Below, one piece after another: positions 1 to 11,594 of a DNA stretch of 64,000 nt. The notes beneath the pieces are model-generated. The model was given only the letters and a program-made list of their open reading frames with translations. It did not search any database and was not told the DNA's origin. Numbering within the stretch: the stretch's first letter is position 1; every line of letters starts with the position of its first letter. The position numbers and the translations under genes were made by a program. This stretch comes from Rhabditophanes sp. KR3021 (taxonomy: Eukaryota > Nematoda > Chromadorea > Rhabditida > Alloionematidae), in assembly GCA_963281155.1 (NCBI GenBank), contig CAUJLY010000004.1, forward strand, positions 6,324,001 to 6,388,000, written 5' to 3'.

Positions 1-574
1 TGATAATAAACAGGGATGGCATTTTCCCACTTTATGGTAGATCCCCAATTTGACTTTTTTTGAAAGTAGGGAAATCTGAGAATACACTTTTTGAAAAAGA
101 TTTTTCTTATTACGATTTGCTCAAACAATTTACTATATTCTCAAAAGTTGATGCTAATTTCATTAAGTGTCGTTTTGAATGGGTAGAAAATATCTTTATC
201 TAATGGTACAACCTCTTTAAAAAGACAAGTTAAGTCTACAAATTACCCCAAAGTCAAGCCCGTCTCAGTTACCAAGCATCATTAGGTTACTGCTAAAATG
301 AAAGTAGCTCCAATTATTGCCGCTATAATTCGTCGTCATGGTTTTAAATCTATCGAAAATTATTTAACTGCTTTTGCTCAATTTTAAAAAAATGGTCGGT
401 TGACCCTCCTCAGGGTGAAAAACATATTTGAATAACTTAAAGGCATTTATTTAAGGAAAATGATATGTTTGTAAATATACAATTAATAATTAATTTAATA
501 TTAAAGAAAGGAATAAAAATATATAAAGATACTCGTGTTTGCATTTGATGTCTCATTCTTTGATAAACTTTTGT
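1..574. other. Window edge and 3' flank of the fusogen gene
   Basis: No supported gene. A 29-codon plus-strand ORF at about 298-387 has no splice context or recognisable family and is not called. Confidence 0.6.
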
Positions 575-2244
575 CTATTTTGATTTACAGCATGGTTGGA
601 AAAGCCATTTCATTAGGGAAAAAAGACCTTTGAAAACAGGAAGGCACGTTCTTAACAATAGAATAAGGCAAATGGCGAGAGCTGTGTAGAAGGCTAATGT
701 TCCTAAGATCAAGGCACGTTCATCCCACGTTTTAGCGTTTTTATACCATTCTCCAGGATTTAGATACTTCACAAAATCGTTGACTATTTTTTTATTGCAC
801 TCTGGGCAGTTTGATTGACCACCGACGACACCTTGTGAAAGTGTATTGTCTTTTAAAGGAAGTAATTTATACTCTACAATCCTGCAAACATTCTTACCCC
901 TTCGAAATTTTGATTTAGTTGCCCTCAGACATATTAAATTTTCCCCTTTAATAACATCCAAATCTATATTAAGTGGAATGTGCATAGTTTTATTCACCGG
1001 GTTCACTTCATTTATTGGAACTACAAACTTTGACACATCCTCATCACTTTCACTGAGGCCTTTCTTAATCGAAGCTGAAATAAATCCAGTGCCATTATAA
1101 ACAGTAACATTGAAGTAATAGTTGGAATTTTCATCAGTTACTATTTCACCGGAAAAGTCCTCAATATCACTGGGGAAATGAACGAACGTTACACGATTGT
1201 GATTGCTTTTATCATCTGTTAAGTTGACCACTAAATGAATTTTGATATTAATTCCTTCTTTATGTGTCAAAGAAACATGTCTCGTGAGTAACGTTGCTGA
1301 TTCAATCCACTTGTATTTTTTGTTGATAGTATCCCCAATGTAGTACTTCGAATCTTCATTACTTTTCTTGTTTACATAATATTCAGCTTCCAGGATACTT
1401 TTGTACTTTTGCTCCACACAATTTTCAACAGTCACACGATGTTGATTTTGAATCTTTCTTAATCCTTTCACAACTTCGAATTTTCTCGTGTTTTCACGAT
1501 ACCAACCTAATTTGTCCATGTCTGAGGATTCAATATCATTTAGCTCTTGCTGTCTTAGTTCTTGTCCTTTACTATCGCCGTTAACTTTATTTTCAACAAA
1601 GTACATTCCTGGCATCAAAAAGTTATGGAGTGGACCTTGCGAACCGATCTTTAGTTTTAATAAGTCTTGGTGTCCCAAATTGTCATCAACTAAATCTCCA
1701 TTCATTGGTAGAGTCAGGACTTTATTTTCACTGTAGTCCCATTCGCCATCCTTATTCTTTCTGTATAAAAAGTATTTAAAAATGGCATAAAGCCGAGGAG
1801 CACCTAATTGAACGGCCGTGTAAGTAACATTTCGGTAAGGGGAAAATGACAATTCACAGCACACATTTGAGGAATGTTGTCCTTCTTCACAACCATTAAC
1901 GACTTTGTTACCAAAAAATGTCTTATAACATGACGTATCCCCAGAGTTTCCGGCACATTTATCAAATGGATGAATTCTTTCTGTGCAGACGTTATTCCTA
2001 TGATCACACTGACACTTGCAATCTGTATCCACTTCAGGAATAGCAAATCTATAGGTTGACGTCACCGGATACTGATGCTCCAATCTAATCAAAGTCAAAG
2101 AATGCATTGGCAACATCTTGGTTCCCCGATTATTTTTATCCAAGGACAATGTTCCATTTTCGGATTCATCTACTGTAAAACATAACGTCCTATGCAGTCC
2201 AATCAAAGCTCCGATGTTTATAAGTTTCTGCGGATCTTCTGATA
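575..2244 (-). CDS. EFF-1/AFF-1 type cell-cell fusogen (main exon)
   Basis: Probable FF-family fusogen, a type I membrane glycoprotein with a class II fusion-protein fold that merges plasma membranes of somatic cells. The long exon encodes about 555 residues. Near the N-terminal end lies a dense cysteine block (CKCQC, then NVC, DKC, a Cys before a Tyr-Lys-Thr-Phe-Phe stretch, NGC and VCC). I count about 15 ectodomain cysteines, several N-x-S/T sites, one transmembrane helix (roughly TLAFYTALAICLILLL) and a short tail ending PCCKSK. The first ATG-like position is not the true start: reading on the minus strand, an acceptor CTTTAG ends at 2245 and the frame stays open from 2244, adding SEDPQKLINIGAL. 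The exon opens in phase 2 (two nucleotides complete a split codon), so at least one upstream exon with the signal peptide is needed; see 2896-3168. Family assignment rests on the cysteine pattern and architecture recalled from C. elegans EFF-1/AFF-1, not on an alignment. Confidence 0.75.
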
Positions 2245-2895
2245 CTAAAGATTAAAAAATTAGTCATTATTTAGAGTTTGCCAAATATCAATTAATCATC
2301 CTTGTTATTTGACTGCATAATATTTAGTAATATTTATTAATATCTTTTAATATTTGTTACTATTTACTACTGATATTTATCAAAATTTATAAATGTCCAT
2401 CTACTTGCTCAAACCAGTTTTCTCTATTTGCAACATTTTTTCTGATTGGCAATATTATTAATCACCTTGCAGTCATCTCAACTAAACAACCTTACAATCT
2501 TGGAGTGACACTTTTTACCTAATTTGTGAACAACACCATTTCCCGTACTCATTTAGTCAATCATATTTTGCTGATGGAAAGTATATTTTTAATGAAGTGT
2601 CAATTTAATATCACCACATTACAGTCAAAAGGTCGTTGTTAAAAGTAAAAATGGTTGTCATTAGTAGGTCCTTGTCACTGATATTACCTATTAATATATA
2701 TAGTTACGACAACTTAATCGCATTGTAAGTAGTCAACATCTTGTTAACTTTATTAGGAGAAAACGGTACAAATTCACTTTGACGCACCTTAAAAAGTATA
2801 TGGTCAAATTGGAGACGGTCATAACTTTTATATGGTGATGAATTTGTTATAAACATGGATAATTGACAAGTTTATCAACATCGCTTTTGTGCTTT
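2245..2895. other. Probable fusogen intron / intergenic
   Basis: AT-rich. A mini-exon at 2519-2552 on the minus strand (ATG to a GTAAAA donor) is also phase-compatible with the fusogen exon but encodes no signal peptide, so it is a weaker first-exon candidate. No other gene seen. Confidence 0.5.
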
Positions 2896-3168
2896 TCATT
2901 CATTTTTGTAGGATGATGAGTCAGGCATATTTTTACAAATATTTATGCACTTTTTTAACTTACAAACTGATGAGTATAGGTGCTCTATTGGAGATTCACT
3001 GCAGAAGGGATGTATTCTAGGAAACAATTCATTATCCAAAGGCGTTGATCTTTTTACTTTCCACGAACCTCGAAACACATCTGTGGATTTCGATTTACTT
3101 AATGGTACCGAGGCTGTATATATAATTTGAAGGCATATTACAAATACTAAATATATTTTATACTCCAT
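2896..3168 (-). CDS. Signal-peptide ORF: FF-gene first exon or small secreted peptide
   Basis: A 90-codon ORF opens with a clear signal peptide (MEYKIYLVFVICLQIIYTAS). Two readings are possible. First, it is the 5' exon of the fusogen gene: a GTAAAT donor after 3099 would leave 70 coding bases (23 codons plus one), exactly the phase that the fusogen exon at 2244 requires. The joined protein would be about 579 residues, close to the AFF-1 length as I remember it. Second, it is a stand-alone secreted peptide: past a KVKR dibasic site the ORF runs on with four cysteines (PFC, SVC, KKC, NIC) and stops at 2896. I slightly favour the first reading because the fusogen needs a secretory leader and nothing better lies between. 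I cannot exclude that both transcripts exist. Confidence 0.5.
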   Translation of the reverse strand: MEYKIYLVFVICLQIIYTASVPLSKSKSTDVFRGSWKVKRSTPLDNELFPRIHPFCSESPIEHLYSSVCKLKKCINICKNMPDSSSYKNE

Positions 3169-6100
3169 TTATTGTCTGGAAAAAAGTAAATCAATTTAAA
3201 AAGATGAATCTCATTAAAAAAGATGAATATACATAAATTAAGAAAAGTGTCTTGTTTAGGAATCATTAAAAAATTGAGAATGTAATTAGGAAAAAGTGTT
3301 GGAAGGCAAACAAAAGAGCGATTAAAAAATATGTTAAAGAAGATTTATATAGGTATGATGATAAAATAAATTAAAATGCGGTTTTGAAGGTGATAAAGCA
3401 AATCATATTATGCTGTTTTATTACGGAGAATGTGAAATGATATATGATTTGATTACCAATAAGTATACTCAACTGCTTAGGGGTTTAATTAAGCGAAGCT
3501 AATTTGGAAAATTAGTTAATCATCAAAAATGGAATAACTTGGACTAATTTTAGAATTGTAGGTAAATGATAGAGATGATATGCTTGGGAAGGGTATTGCG
3601 GTTGGTGGCTCAAAATTTGAGTGGCATCTTGACAAGTTAATTAATACGTAATAACGTGTGATAAGAATATACGGATCAGCGAATATTTGATCCATCATCT
3701 TATAAGGAAAACCTATTAACCGTGAAATTTGTTATGGACTCTGACAAACCAAAATTACCTTCAAAAATCCTTTGGTGGGAAGAAATTTAGTGGCGAGTAG
3801 GTAAACAATTAAAAATGTTGCGATCACGTAACATGTCATCTATTTTGCCTGAAATAGATATACGAGGCGTAGATCACAAAATATATATGGCGACTACTTC
3901 GACCCATTTATCATCAATATGCCTAATGATTAGTTAGTTGGTTAGTTAATTAATTAATTATGTTTGTGGGAAGTGAAGATCAATTTGTAATGTCTTCTCC
4001 ATGTAGGCTTGCGGTGATGGATCTACCACAACAAAATGATGACTTATATATTTTACAATTTTAGTATTTTTTACAAGATCATAAAATATTTTTAACGGTC
4101 TTTTCGAAACAAAAGTTGAACACTTTTATGGGTGATTTCCACTAAAAAGTCTGTTCATATATTTTTTGCAAATGATTTGATGAAATATTAAAAGCAATTT
4201 ACTTGGAAGTTCTTTCAAAATATGATGAATCAAATTAATTTTGGGTAGGTCGTAAAAAGTTCGGAAAGAATGGTTGATAATATGTAGTTAAATGAACACT
4301 TAATTACATAAAAAATGACACTACTAAAGGGCAAAGGAATTTGAGGAAACCATGATTAATAGAATTATTTCTTAATCAAATGCAATGCGTAACAAAGATT
4401 TAGTACGCAAACGGTCTTTTGTAAATAGGAGTGTGAGTGAGTGATGAAAGAAAGATCATAAAAAGGACCCGTTAATCATGATTGGTGGTGTTATGAGATC
4501 AAATTAGGCTATTTCAGTTGACAAATATGTGCTAATCGAAATTCTTTGAACTACATCAACAATGTATGGAACGAAGTGATGATATGTATCTTATGTTCTA
4601 CCTATAACAAATATATACAAATACAAAATTAAGTATTTTAAAAAGTATAGCCAAAGGACTTAAAAATTTGACATATCCTGTAGTATAAGTTTCAGTATAA
4701 ATTTGAGAATAAAGTTAAACTGGTATCAATAAACGGATATATAAAATATTGTTACATGTATAGTATTTATTATTGTGGTTGTACTGTTATGTTAATAATA
4801 TGGTTTCTTCAGGAACGAACATCTATCCATAAATTACATTTTAACAGGGTTTTAAAAGCGAACGACGATAAAATGATTGTATAATAAGTAAGTATTTAAA
4901 AATGACTAAACTAATACCGATTCGGGAAAACTTGATTATTGCATGGTGAAGCTTTGCAAATTGAACGCCTCACAAGTATTTACAGTGTCACGTAATAGTG
5001 GCAAAACCGTAAATAGTTAAGTTATCAATCAAGCCGAGTAGGGAACGTATTGTCACGAATTACGAAGATGCATCAATTAATAAATATCATGCTTATCATT
5101 TAGCCGAAAAATGTTCGCGCACTCAGGTGATTGATGGCAAAATATTAACTATTCCCTTCAAATTAGTAGTATCATTTGGCAATTAGTAGTATCATAGTAT
5201 TATTTAGTAAGGAAAGCTTGTCCCGAAAAGTGTCATTAATATGGGGATAATTTTTTAATTGACGACTTCTTGGTTTTAGATGTTTATGTTAGGTTGACCT
5301 TGACGGGCAAGACTTGGAGATATTATTGCTCAATCTCATGTACAAATAAAGATTTTTAATTTTCTCCCGATTTAATAATTAAAAAGGTTCTGAATGTTTA
5401 TTTAAGGGAGTTGCCTAATTTACAAGAAAAGAGCAATTAAACCGAAAATGTATAAAAGACTTGATCCCAAAGGCGCAAGGATATTATAAATGTTTTAAAT
5501 AATATAAATGGACTGATTCACAAATAACAATGCACTTACTATGATAAATGCGTCTAATAATATCTAATTGGTAGAGGGACACAAAAGATATAGTAAATAT
5601 CAGTTATCAATTATTTGTTTATCTTTACTCAAGGTATTAAGAAACAAACTTAGACAGAAACATACATATTAATAGAAAAGAAACATACTCTATTATTAGG
5701 ATATATGACAGTTATTTGCTCAGAATTGATAACACTTAATTGATATTATTAGTTAATATAAAGTATATTTGCTTAAAATCAGCGAACAAGAAGCAATAGG
5801 AAGAAAGTTTTAAAAGTTAAAAAAGGTACTTGAAATAAATTGCGTGAGATAATGGGAGATAAGTTTGGATCAAAAACAGGCTGCTCATTATTTGTATATT
5901 ATTTTGGGGTTGAGTACAAAAAATATATGATATCTTCTTTTAACGACCTTATTAAGGTAATTAGAGATTTGTTGGAGAGATAAGTCAAAATTAGTTTGAT
6001 GACTAAAGGGTATGCCGCCATGGAAAGTAAATTTGGTTAATTAATTGAGCGAAATACGGGGTGACAGGTTAAGGTAATTGAAATTAGAAGAAACAAAATA

Positions 6101-6780
6101 CCATGACATTGCCCAAAAAATGTTGTTACGTTAAAAAAAAGATTTCGTGTAAAGAGGCAAAGTAGTACCAGTCTTTTTTATTTAGGCTTTTTTATTAAGT
6201 CTTTTAATTTTGATAGACTTAATTAATTAAAGAAGTAAAGTATACTCAATTAAAATAAATTGTTATGATATAATAAAACTGCTGAATCACACCTTACCTT
6301 TTTTTATATCTTCCTCAAGGTCAGGACATGCAAAATCCTGAATAATATTGTGTGGTGTAAGTTAATCAACTCTTTTTCACAGCTACTATATTAACAAATT
6401 ATGCAATTCATTATCATGGCAAACCCAAACAAGTTTTAGTCCATTTCTGGATTTGTAGGATATTAATTATTATACGTACAGTTGATAAGACTGCTGTTAA
6501 ATGATGAGTTAATAAATCATTTGTTAATGTCATCTTGATGCCAGCTTCCTGAGCTTTTGCACACAGGAAGGTTAACAAAAATGATTGATGGAGGGAAGAT
6601 GGTAAAATTTGCAAATTGGGTAAGTAGACACGTCCATATTTTTTGCCCATTCGTGTTTTTGTTGTTTTAGGTTATCTGAGTTTTATTAATTACTAATTGC
6701 TTTTTTACGTCATTTTGTCTCTTATTTTGATTTATCACTTATCATGATTTATTACCTCACTTAATTTATCACCTTTACAG
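3169..6780. other. Gene-poor AT-rich stretch
   Basis: Reading frames are short and interrupted throughout. Two faint coding-like traces: a 40-codon plus-strand ORF at about 3815-3940, and a stop-interrupted stretch at about 4385-4540 containing PLIMIGGVM, weakly like the catalytic region of Tc1/mariner transposases. Short tandem TTAG/TTAA tracts occur at 3930-3960. Nothing here can be called with confidence. Confidence 0.5.
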
Positions 6781-8118
6781 AACGGATTTTGATGAAGGAT
6801 CTAGAAAACGCAACACACTGACTCAGATTTCGGAAGATGTAGATTGTTTCGAGGAAGTTCCCAAAAAATCAACTACACTTCCAGGATTCTGTATGTTTTT
6901 GGTTAGTTTCTATTTGTTACCAAATATCTTTCAGTTGGCATGGTTTTGATTACGACAATTTGTGGGCTTATCCTAGTTGATACGTACAATTATATGTTTC
7001 CACAAAATTACACATATACTCTTAATGCTGGAATTTACACGACTCAGTTAGTTTCTAAACTAATTTGTATTAATTAATTTGTGGTTATTCTTGATTTCAG
7101 TTTACCCCAACGTCTAGACATTAATGTAGCGACAAAGTGCAACAATGTCAAATTAAGTTTGCCCAAATGGGAGAAGAAGGCCTCTTTGAAGATGAGTTAA
7201 GCAAAAACAGCAAGTCAACCCTGAAGAAGGATTCAACTACTTTTGAATCGGTGGAACGGAAACGCGAATACTGGTAGTATTTAGTTAATGAGATTAAGGA
7301 AATGTCAAAAGATGGGTGGAGTCATTCAGGCTTAAGGGAAATGCGATTATTGAATTCAGATTTAGAATCTGAATTGATAGAAGAGGCTGACAAAAACAGG
7401 AAGAACAACATCAAATTAGTGCGAATGCAAAGGCTGAGAACATTGTTTTGAATAAAGATGCGCGAGGACTACAAGGAAATGCAATTATTTTTGCAAAAGG
7501 CTTGTGCGGCATAAGTATTATGCAAATGACTATTAATGAAACAGACGAAAAGTACGACAATTCGACGGCTTGCAGAATTCATGGTAATTTTGATTTAACA
7601 GGTTTCCATGATTCAACCATTGGCATTGAACTTGGAGGTGTGAATCTACGGCGGAACGTTTGATAAATCAATTTGTTGCTAACGATAAAAAATACCACTC
7701 TTCGCATAGAATTGAAGCTCTATACTTTGAATATGATATAGATAGCTTAGCTACACCGCTCGTCGGAACAGGGGTTATTGATCTCGAAGGCCACTCAAAC
7801 TACGTCTACACGTCAACAGTTCTTCCAACTCGTTTATATTCCCCGATCATTCCATTCGTCTACAAAACCTATTATCAGTACTCAGTATCTGTTAAAAATT
7901 TGCAGACTCGATACGTCCAATTTCAGGAATTTACTTGAAATACGAAGTAAATCCTTTTGTGATCGATGTAACATCTGACAATCTATTTGTGCAGTCATTT
8001 AAGTAATATTTATCTTTACAAGCCGTTTGTTAGAAGCACGTCGTGGATTTGTTCTTTAGTCGACGGTATCATTGCTACCTTTTCTTTTTTCACTGGACTA
8101 ACAACTAAATTTGTTTGA
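6781..8118 (+). pseudogene. ERGIC2/Erv41-like pseudogene
   Basis: Remnant of an ER-Golgi cargo-receptor subunit (ERGIC2/Erv41, paralogue of ERGIC3/Erv46), which cycles in COPII vesicles. Homology is collinear over almost the whole protein. An N-terminal exon from 6781 (RKRNTLTQISEDVDCFEEVP) runs, after an intron of about 45 nt, into the first membrane segment (MVLITTICGLIL). After a second intron comes DINVATKCNNVKL, then the lumenal signature ACRIHGNFD near 7570, SHRIEALYF near 7700, the block VLPTRLY near 7830, LKYEVNPFVIDVT near 7935, and finally a second membrane segment with VDGIIATFSFFTG ending at a TGA at 8116-8118. The frame is broken: a shift near 7150-7180, TAG at about 7276, a shift near 7640-7660 (TGA 7661-7663), a break at 7936-7938, and another near 8000. 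No starting exon was found. Intact intron borders show this was a spliced gene that decayed in place, not a processed copy. Confidence 0.8.
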
Positions 8119-8487
8119 TAAGGAATGTTATTATCTTAGTTTATGGTGCTTATAGTGTTAGTTTCGTGGTATTTATATACGTATACTTTAAATATGTGAT
8201 TGAATAATTGGAAAGTAAACTTAAAATTAATTTATAAAATATGTATTCGAATACAAACAAATTTATTTGAATTGAGCTTGTTGAAAATAAGTATCTGATA
8301 AATGTAAAAGAATAATAATAGAGTTGAAATGATTAATGAGAAATATGATTCTGCCCAAGTGATTGAATAAAATTTGGAAAAGATATGAAGCGAAGGCTTT
8401 TACAAGTCTAAGAATTGTAAATGATTCTGGAGATCCACTACTATTGAAGAAATATTGTTGTATTGGTGTGTATTTTTGATATTGGGC
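8119..8487. other. Intergenic, 3' flanks of the pseudogene and the GSKIP gene
   Basis: AT-rich; no gene or repeat seen. Confidence 0.6.
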
Positions 8488-9894
8488 TTAACGATGTCTA
8501 TGCGTAGTTGCTTCCATGTCATTTAAGAATTCATTTGATGATGTAGAGGCTGACGAATTGAAATCCGACCAATTTCCGTATGCATGGCAATTCGAAGGAG
8601 CAACTCCAGAGTCACTTTCATTATTCAGAAGTTCTTCGAAACTTGCTTGGTTGACCTGATCGGAATATTGGTCTCTGTAAATAGGACTGACTTCATATAA
8701 AACATCAAACAAAGTCTCGTAATAGTTGATAAATAGTTCTGGCTTGGTGAAATCACCAATCATACAATCACTTCTCAGCGATGTTATTCTCCATCCTTTG
8801 TGTGTTAATTCAATGCAATACGGCTTCCCTTCGATTGTTGTTAGATTTACGAAGATAATTGCTTCTGTCCTGGGTAATATGTCCGAAACGGAAATCATTT
8901 GAACGACTTTAGCGACTTTTTGTACTCCGAAGACGGCTTCAAGTTCTAGTGCAGATTCATTTCTGGTTGGCATGCCAGATGTAAATGACCGCGCCATATC
9001 AGGAAGTTTAATCAGTGACATTCCGAACGTCCTGAAAAATATAAAAAATTTAATAAGTGTGAAAAATGACAAGTTTAATTCAAGAAATTTAATACAAAAA
9101 CAAAAAATTTGATATAAAGTGTTTGTACGAGAAAAATGTGCAAGAAATAAATATAAAGATATGATAAGGCCTAAAGTTAAAACAAGAATAGTAGCTTTTT
9201 GTGTTATGGCCGATAGATGTATTAGTTATTTTTCTTTCTACTTCCAACATAAAGCACAACAACTTTGATGATGTCAAAGGTGTAAGGGGGCAAAAGTAGT
9301 GTATCGCGTAACTCTCTACTATAGTTCGAAAGTTGGCCGGCTATTTTATAGGAAAAGGCGGTGAGACATAAAGTTAGTTGTCTGTAAAGTTGGTGGAAGA
9401 CACGTGCATGGCATGTGTATATGAAATGATAAGAAAAAAAGAAGTTGTCATTTTTGTAAGGAAGAAACGGTTCGCTGAAATGCACGCCCTAGACACGTAA
9501 ATTTCTGTCAACAATGATTAGCGTTAATGACAAAAAATATTAAATTCATTTGCAAAAAATGCACGTCCAAGGGGAATGATTTTTTGTTTACCATCATATC
9601 TATTTTTATCTAATCAAATGCTTGTATTTGATATTTTTAATGCATATAGCATTTATAATTTACAGAACGATGCACAAAAATCCTTAACAAAAACACTCAT
9701 CAACATTCACAGACAGTTTAAAATATTTAATGAGATGATAATTTTCTTGCCCAATGAAGATTAGAAAAGCTTCGCAAATTTATATTTCAAAATATTAATT
9801 ATATTTTTACTTACCTTGGAACAGCTACTCCGAGAGAACATCGACGACAAGCGGTGATATTTTGAGGTAATGAGATTTTTTCCATTGTATCCAT
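8488..9894 (-). CDS. GSKIP-domain protein (GSK3-interacting)
   Basis: Two exons, 9815-9894 and 8488-9031, give 207 residues. The first starts at ATG 9894 (MDTMEKISLPQ) and carries a C-x2-C pair; the GTAAGT donor and TTTTTCAG acceptor join in phase to give VPRTFGMSL. Residues about 48-145 match the GSKIP/DUF727 domain: the ELEAVFGVQKVAKVVQMISV helix, then an IIFVNLTTIEGKPYCIELT strand pair, then the ETLFDVLYEVSPIYRDQYS helix that corresponds to the GSK3-binding region of human GSKIP. Known family members bind glycogen synthase kinase 3 and anchor PKA; here the role is inferred. A Ser/Asn-rich acidic tail of about 60 residues follows the domain, making the protein longer than human GSKIP (139 residues). 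The 783-nt intron contains only short, unsupported ORFs. Confidence 0.8.
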
Positions 9895-11594
9895 CTTAAT
9901 TTAAAATAATTCCAAGAAGAAGCTATTGAATAAGCTTTGTGTGTAATATTTATTCAAAATATAGTCTAGCAGTGACTAATTTTGTTTTTGCCTGTCTAGA
10001 AAAGTACTTTAAAAGTTGGATTATGTGAGGTTTTGGGGAAAAACAATAATAGCAGAATAATTATTCGAATGAAGGATATTGGAAAAATAAGAGATTTCGA
10101 AATATAATGAATATGACGGTTACTATTTTTGTGGTATAAAATAAATAGCAAAAAATTTAATAAAAATTATTTCCTTTGCGTAGGCGCAAGTATGTAACGG
10201 CTGTGAATGATGAAATATGGTGGTGCAATCCATTTATATGGCTCTTACTAAAGACACTTTGAGAGCAAATGGCAACAACTACCCTTCTAATCAGATATAA
10301 AGCGGGGAATACCTCTTGATTAAAAGAACTACACCAACTTGTTATTAAATAACAAAAAGACATCAACAACACTATTTAATACAAAAGCATTTTCTTCTCT
10401 AATAATATCTACATACTTAAACTGCCCTAATAGAAAAATAAAAGGGCACCAAATAAATGATATATCTAATTATAGTTATAAGTATTAGTTGGTATGTCGG
10501 CGAATGTCTATATAAACAATTGCTTTTTAATAACAAAGGAGGGGCTTTGGCTAAATCGTTTTAGTAAATGCGCGGCTTTTGGTCACAATAATCTGAACAT
10601 ACTTAATTAAAAAGATTCAGCTGTAAAAAATGAATCAAAACGTCAAAAAAATGATTCTTCATTGAAACGTCAAAAGAAACTGATTCTTGATATAGTGTCA
10701 AAGAAAATACTTCTTGATTAAAACGTCAAAAAATATGATTCCTTGTCAAATTTGATAATTTCGAAAGTATTTATATCTTTTCTGTATGGTATTTGAACCC
10801 GTGGAAATCACAAGAAATCAAAAAATCTAAATTAATTTGATCTATTTTGAACCTGTAATAATCAATTTTGGTCTTGTTCAAGATAACGTTAAAACCACGC
10901 TGATCATTAATAAAAAATTGTCAACTATCTATTAATGATAATTTTTGCAGAATGACTGCTACGCCCAAACACGACTCAACATATTATGGTCTTTATATTA
11001 ACTTTGCCGTTAACATTCGAGGCATCATGTGGTAAGTAAGGTGATCATAATTAAGTTGATGAGGGATGTGATAGATACCTAATTAACGACATGTGATAAA
11101 GATAAAATGCTGATGTCATTTGTTTGCATACAAATTCAAAACATGTTATCAGTTGATTCAATATTTTTGTCAAACTCAATTTAATTTAAATCAAATCAGG
11201 TCAGGAACAACTTAAAATAGATTTGAGGACTCTATTAATTATAATTTTTTGTTGACAACTAATTGGCAAGCATCAATCAAAAATAATTCAACCCATCTTT
11301 GCTTTCTTTCAAGGACATTTATTAAGTTGTCCATTAGTCGGTGATGTCTTGATTAGACATGTGCATTTATGTGTTGATCACTGACTTTTGATTGTTTCAT
11401 CTTCACTAACTTTAATCAGTTATCATTTGATGGATTTATTAGGAAATGCAAATATTTTGTTTAGAGTTTTATAATTTATGGTTATAAAATCTAGAGATGG
11501 TGGTTTGGTTTATTTGAAAATAATAAAAAATAATAAAGTTACTTATAAAAAGATTAAAATATACAAAAAAGTGTTTATATAAATTTGTGTCTGA
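9895..11594. other. Intergenic region
   Basis: No supported gene. A 71-codon minus-strand ORF at 10157-10372 begins hydrophobically but has no other support. A short ATG-to-GTAAGT exon-like segment at about 10983-11029 could be a leader exon of an unseen transcript. Contains the AACGTCAAA repeat cluster listed separately. Confidence 0.5.
10630..10750. repeat. Degenerate AACGTCAAA / TGATTCTT tandem repeats
   Basis: Four imperfect units spaced about 25-32 bp apart. Each has a (A)ACGTCAAA or GTGTCAAAG core followed by a variant of TGATTCTTGATT. They lie about 0.85-0.95 kb upstream of the secreted-protein gene at 11595. Function unknown. Confidence 0.6.

Noticed and set aside
298..387. 29-codon plus-strand ORF near the window start
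   Set aside because: Too short and unsupported; may be chance.
9222..9485. 87-codon minus-strand ORF inside the GSKIP intron
   Set aside because: Same strand as host, no acceptor/donor fit, no recognisable domain.
10157..10372. 71-codon hydrophobic-start minus ORF as a secreted peptide
   Set aside because: Weak leader, no cysteine pattern, splice signal or relative.
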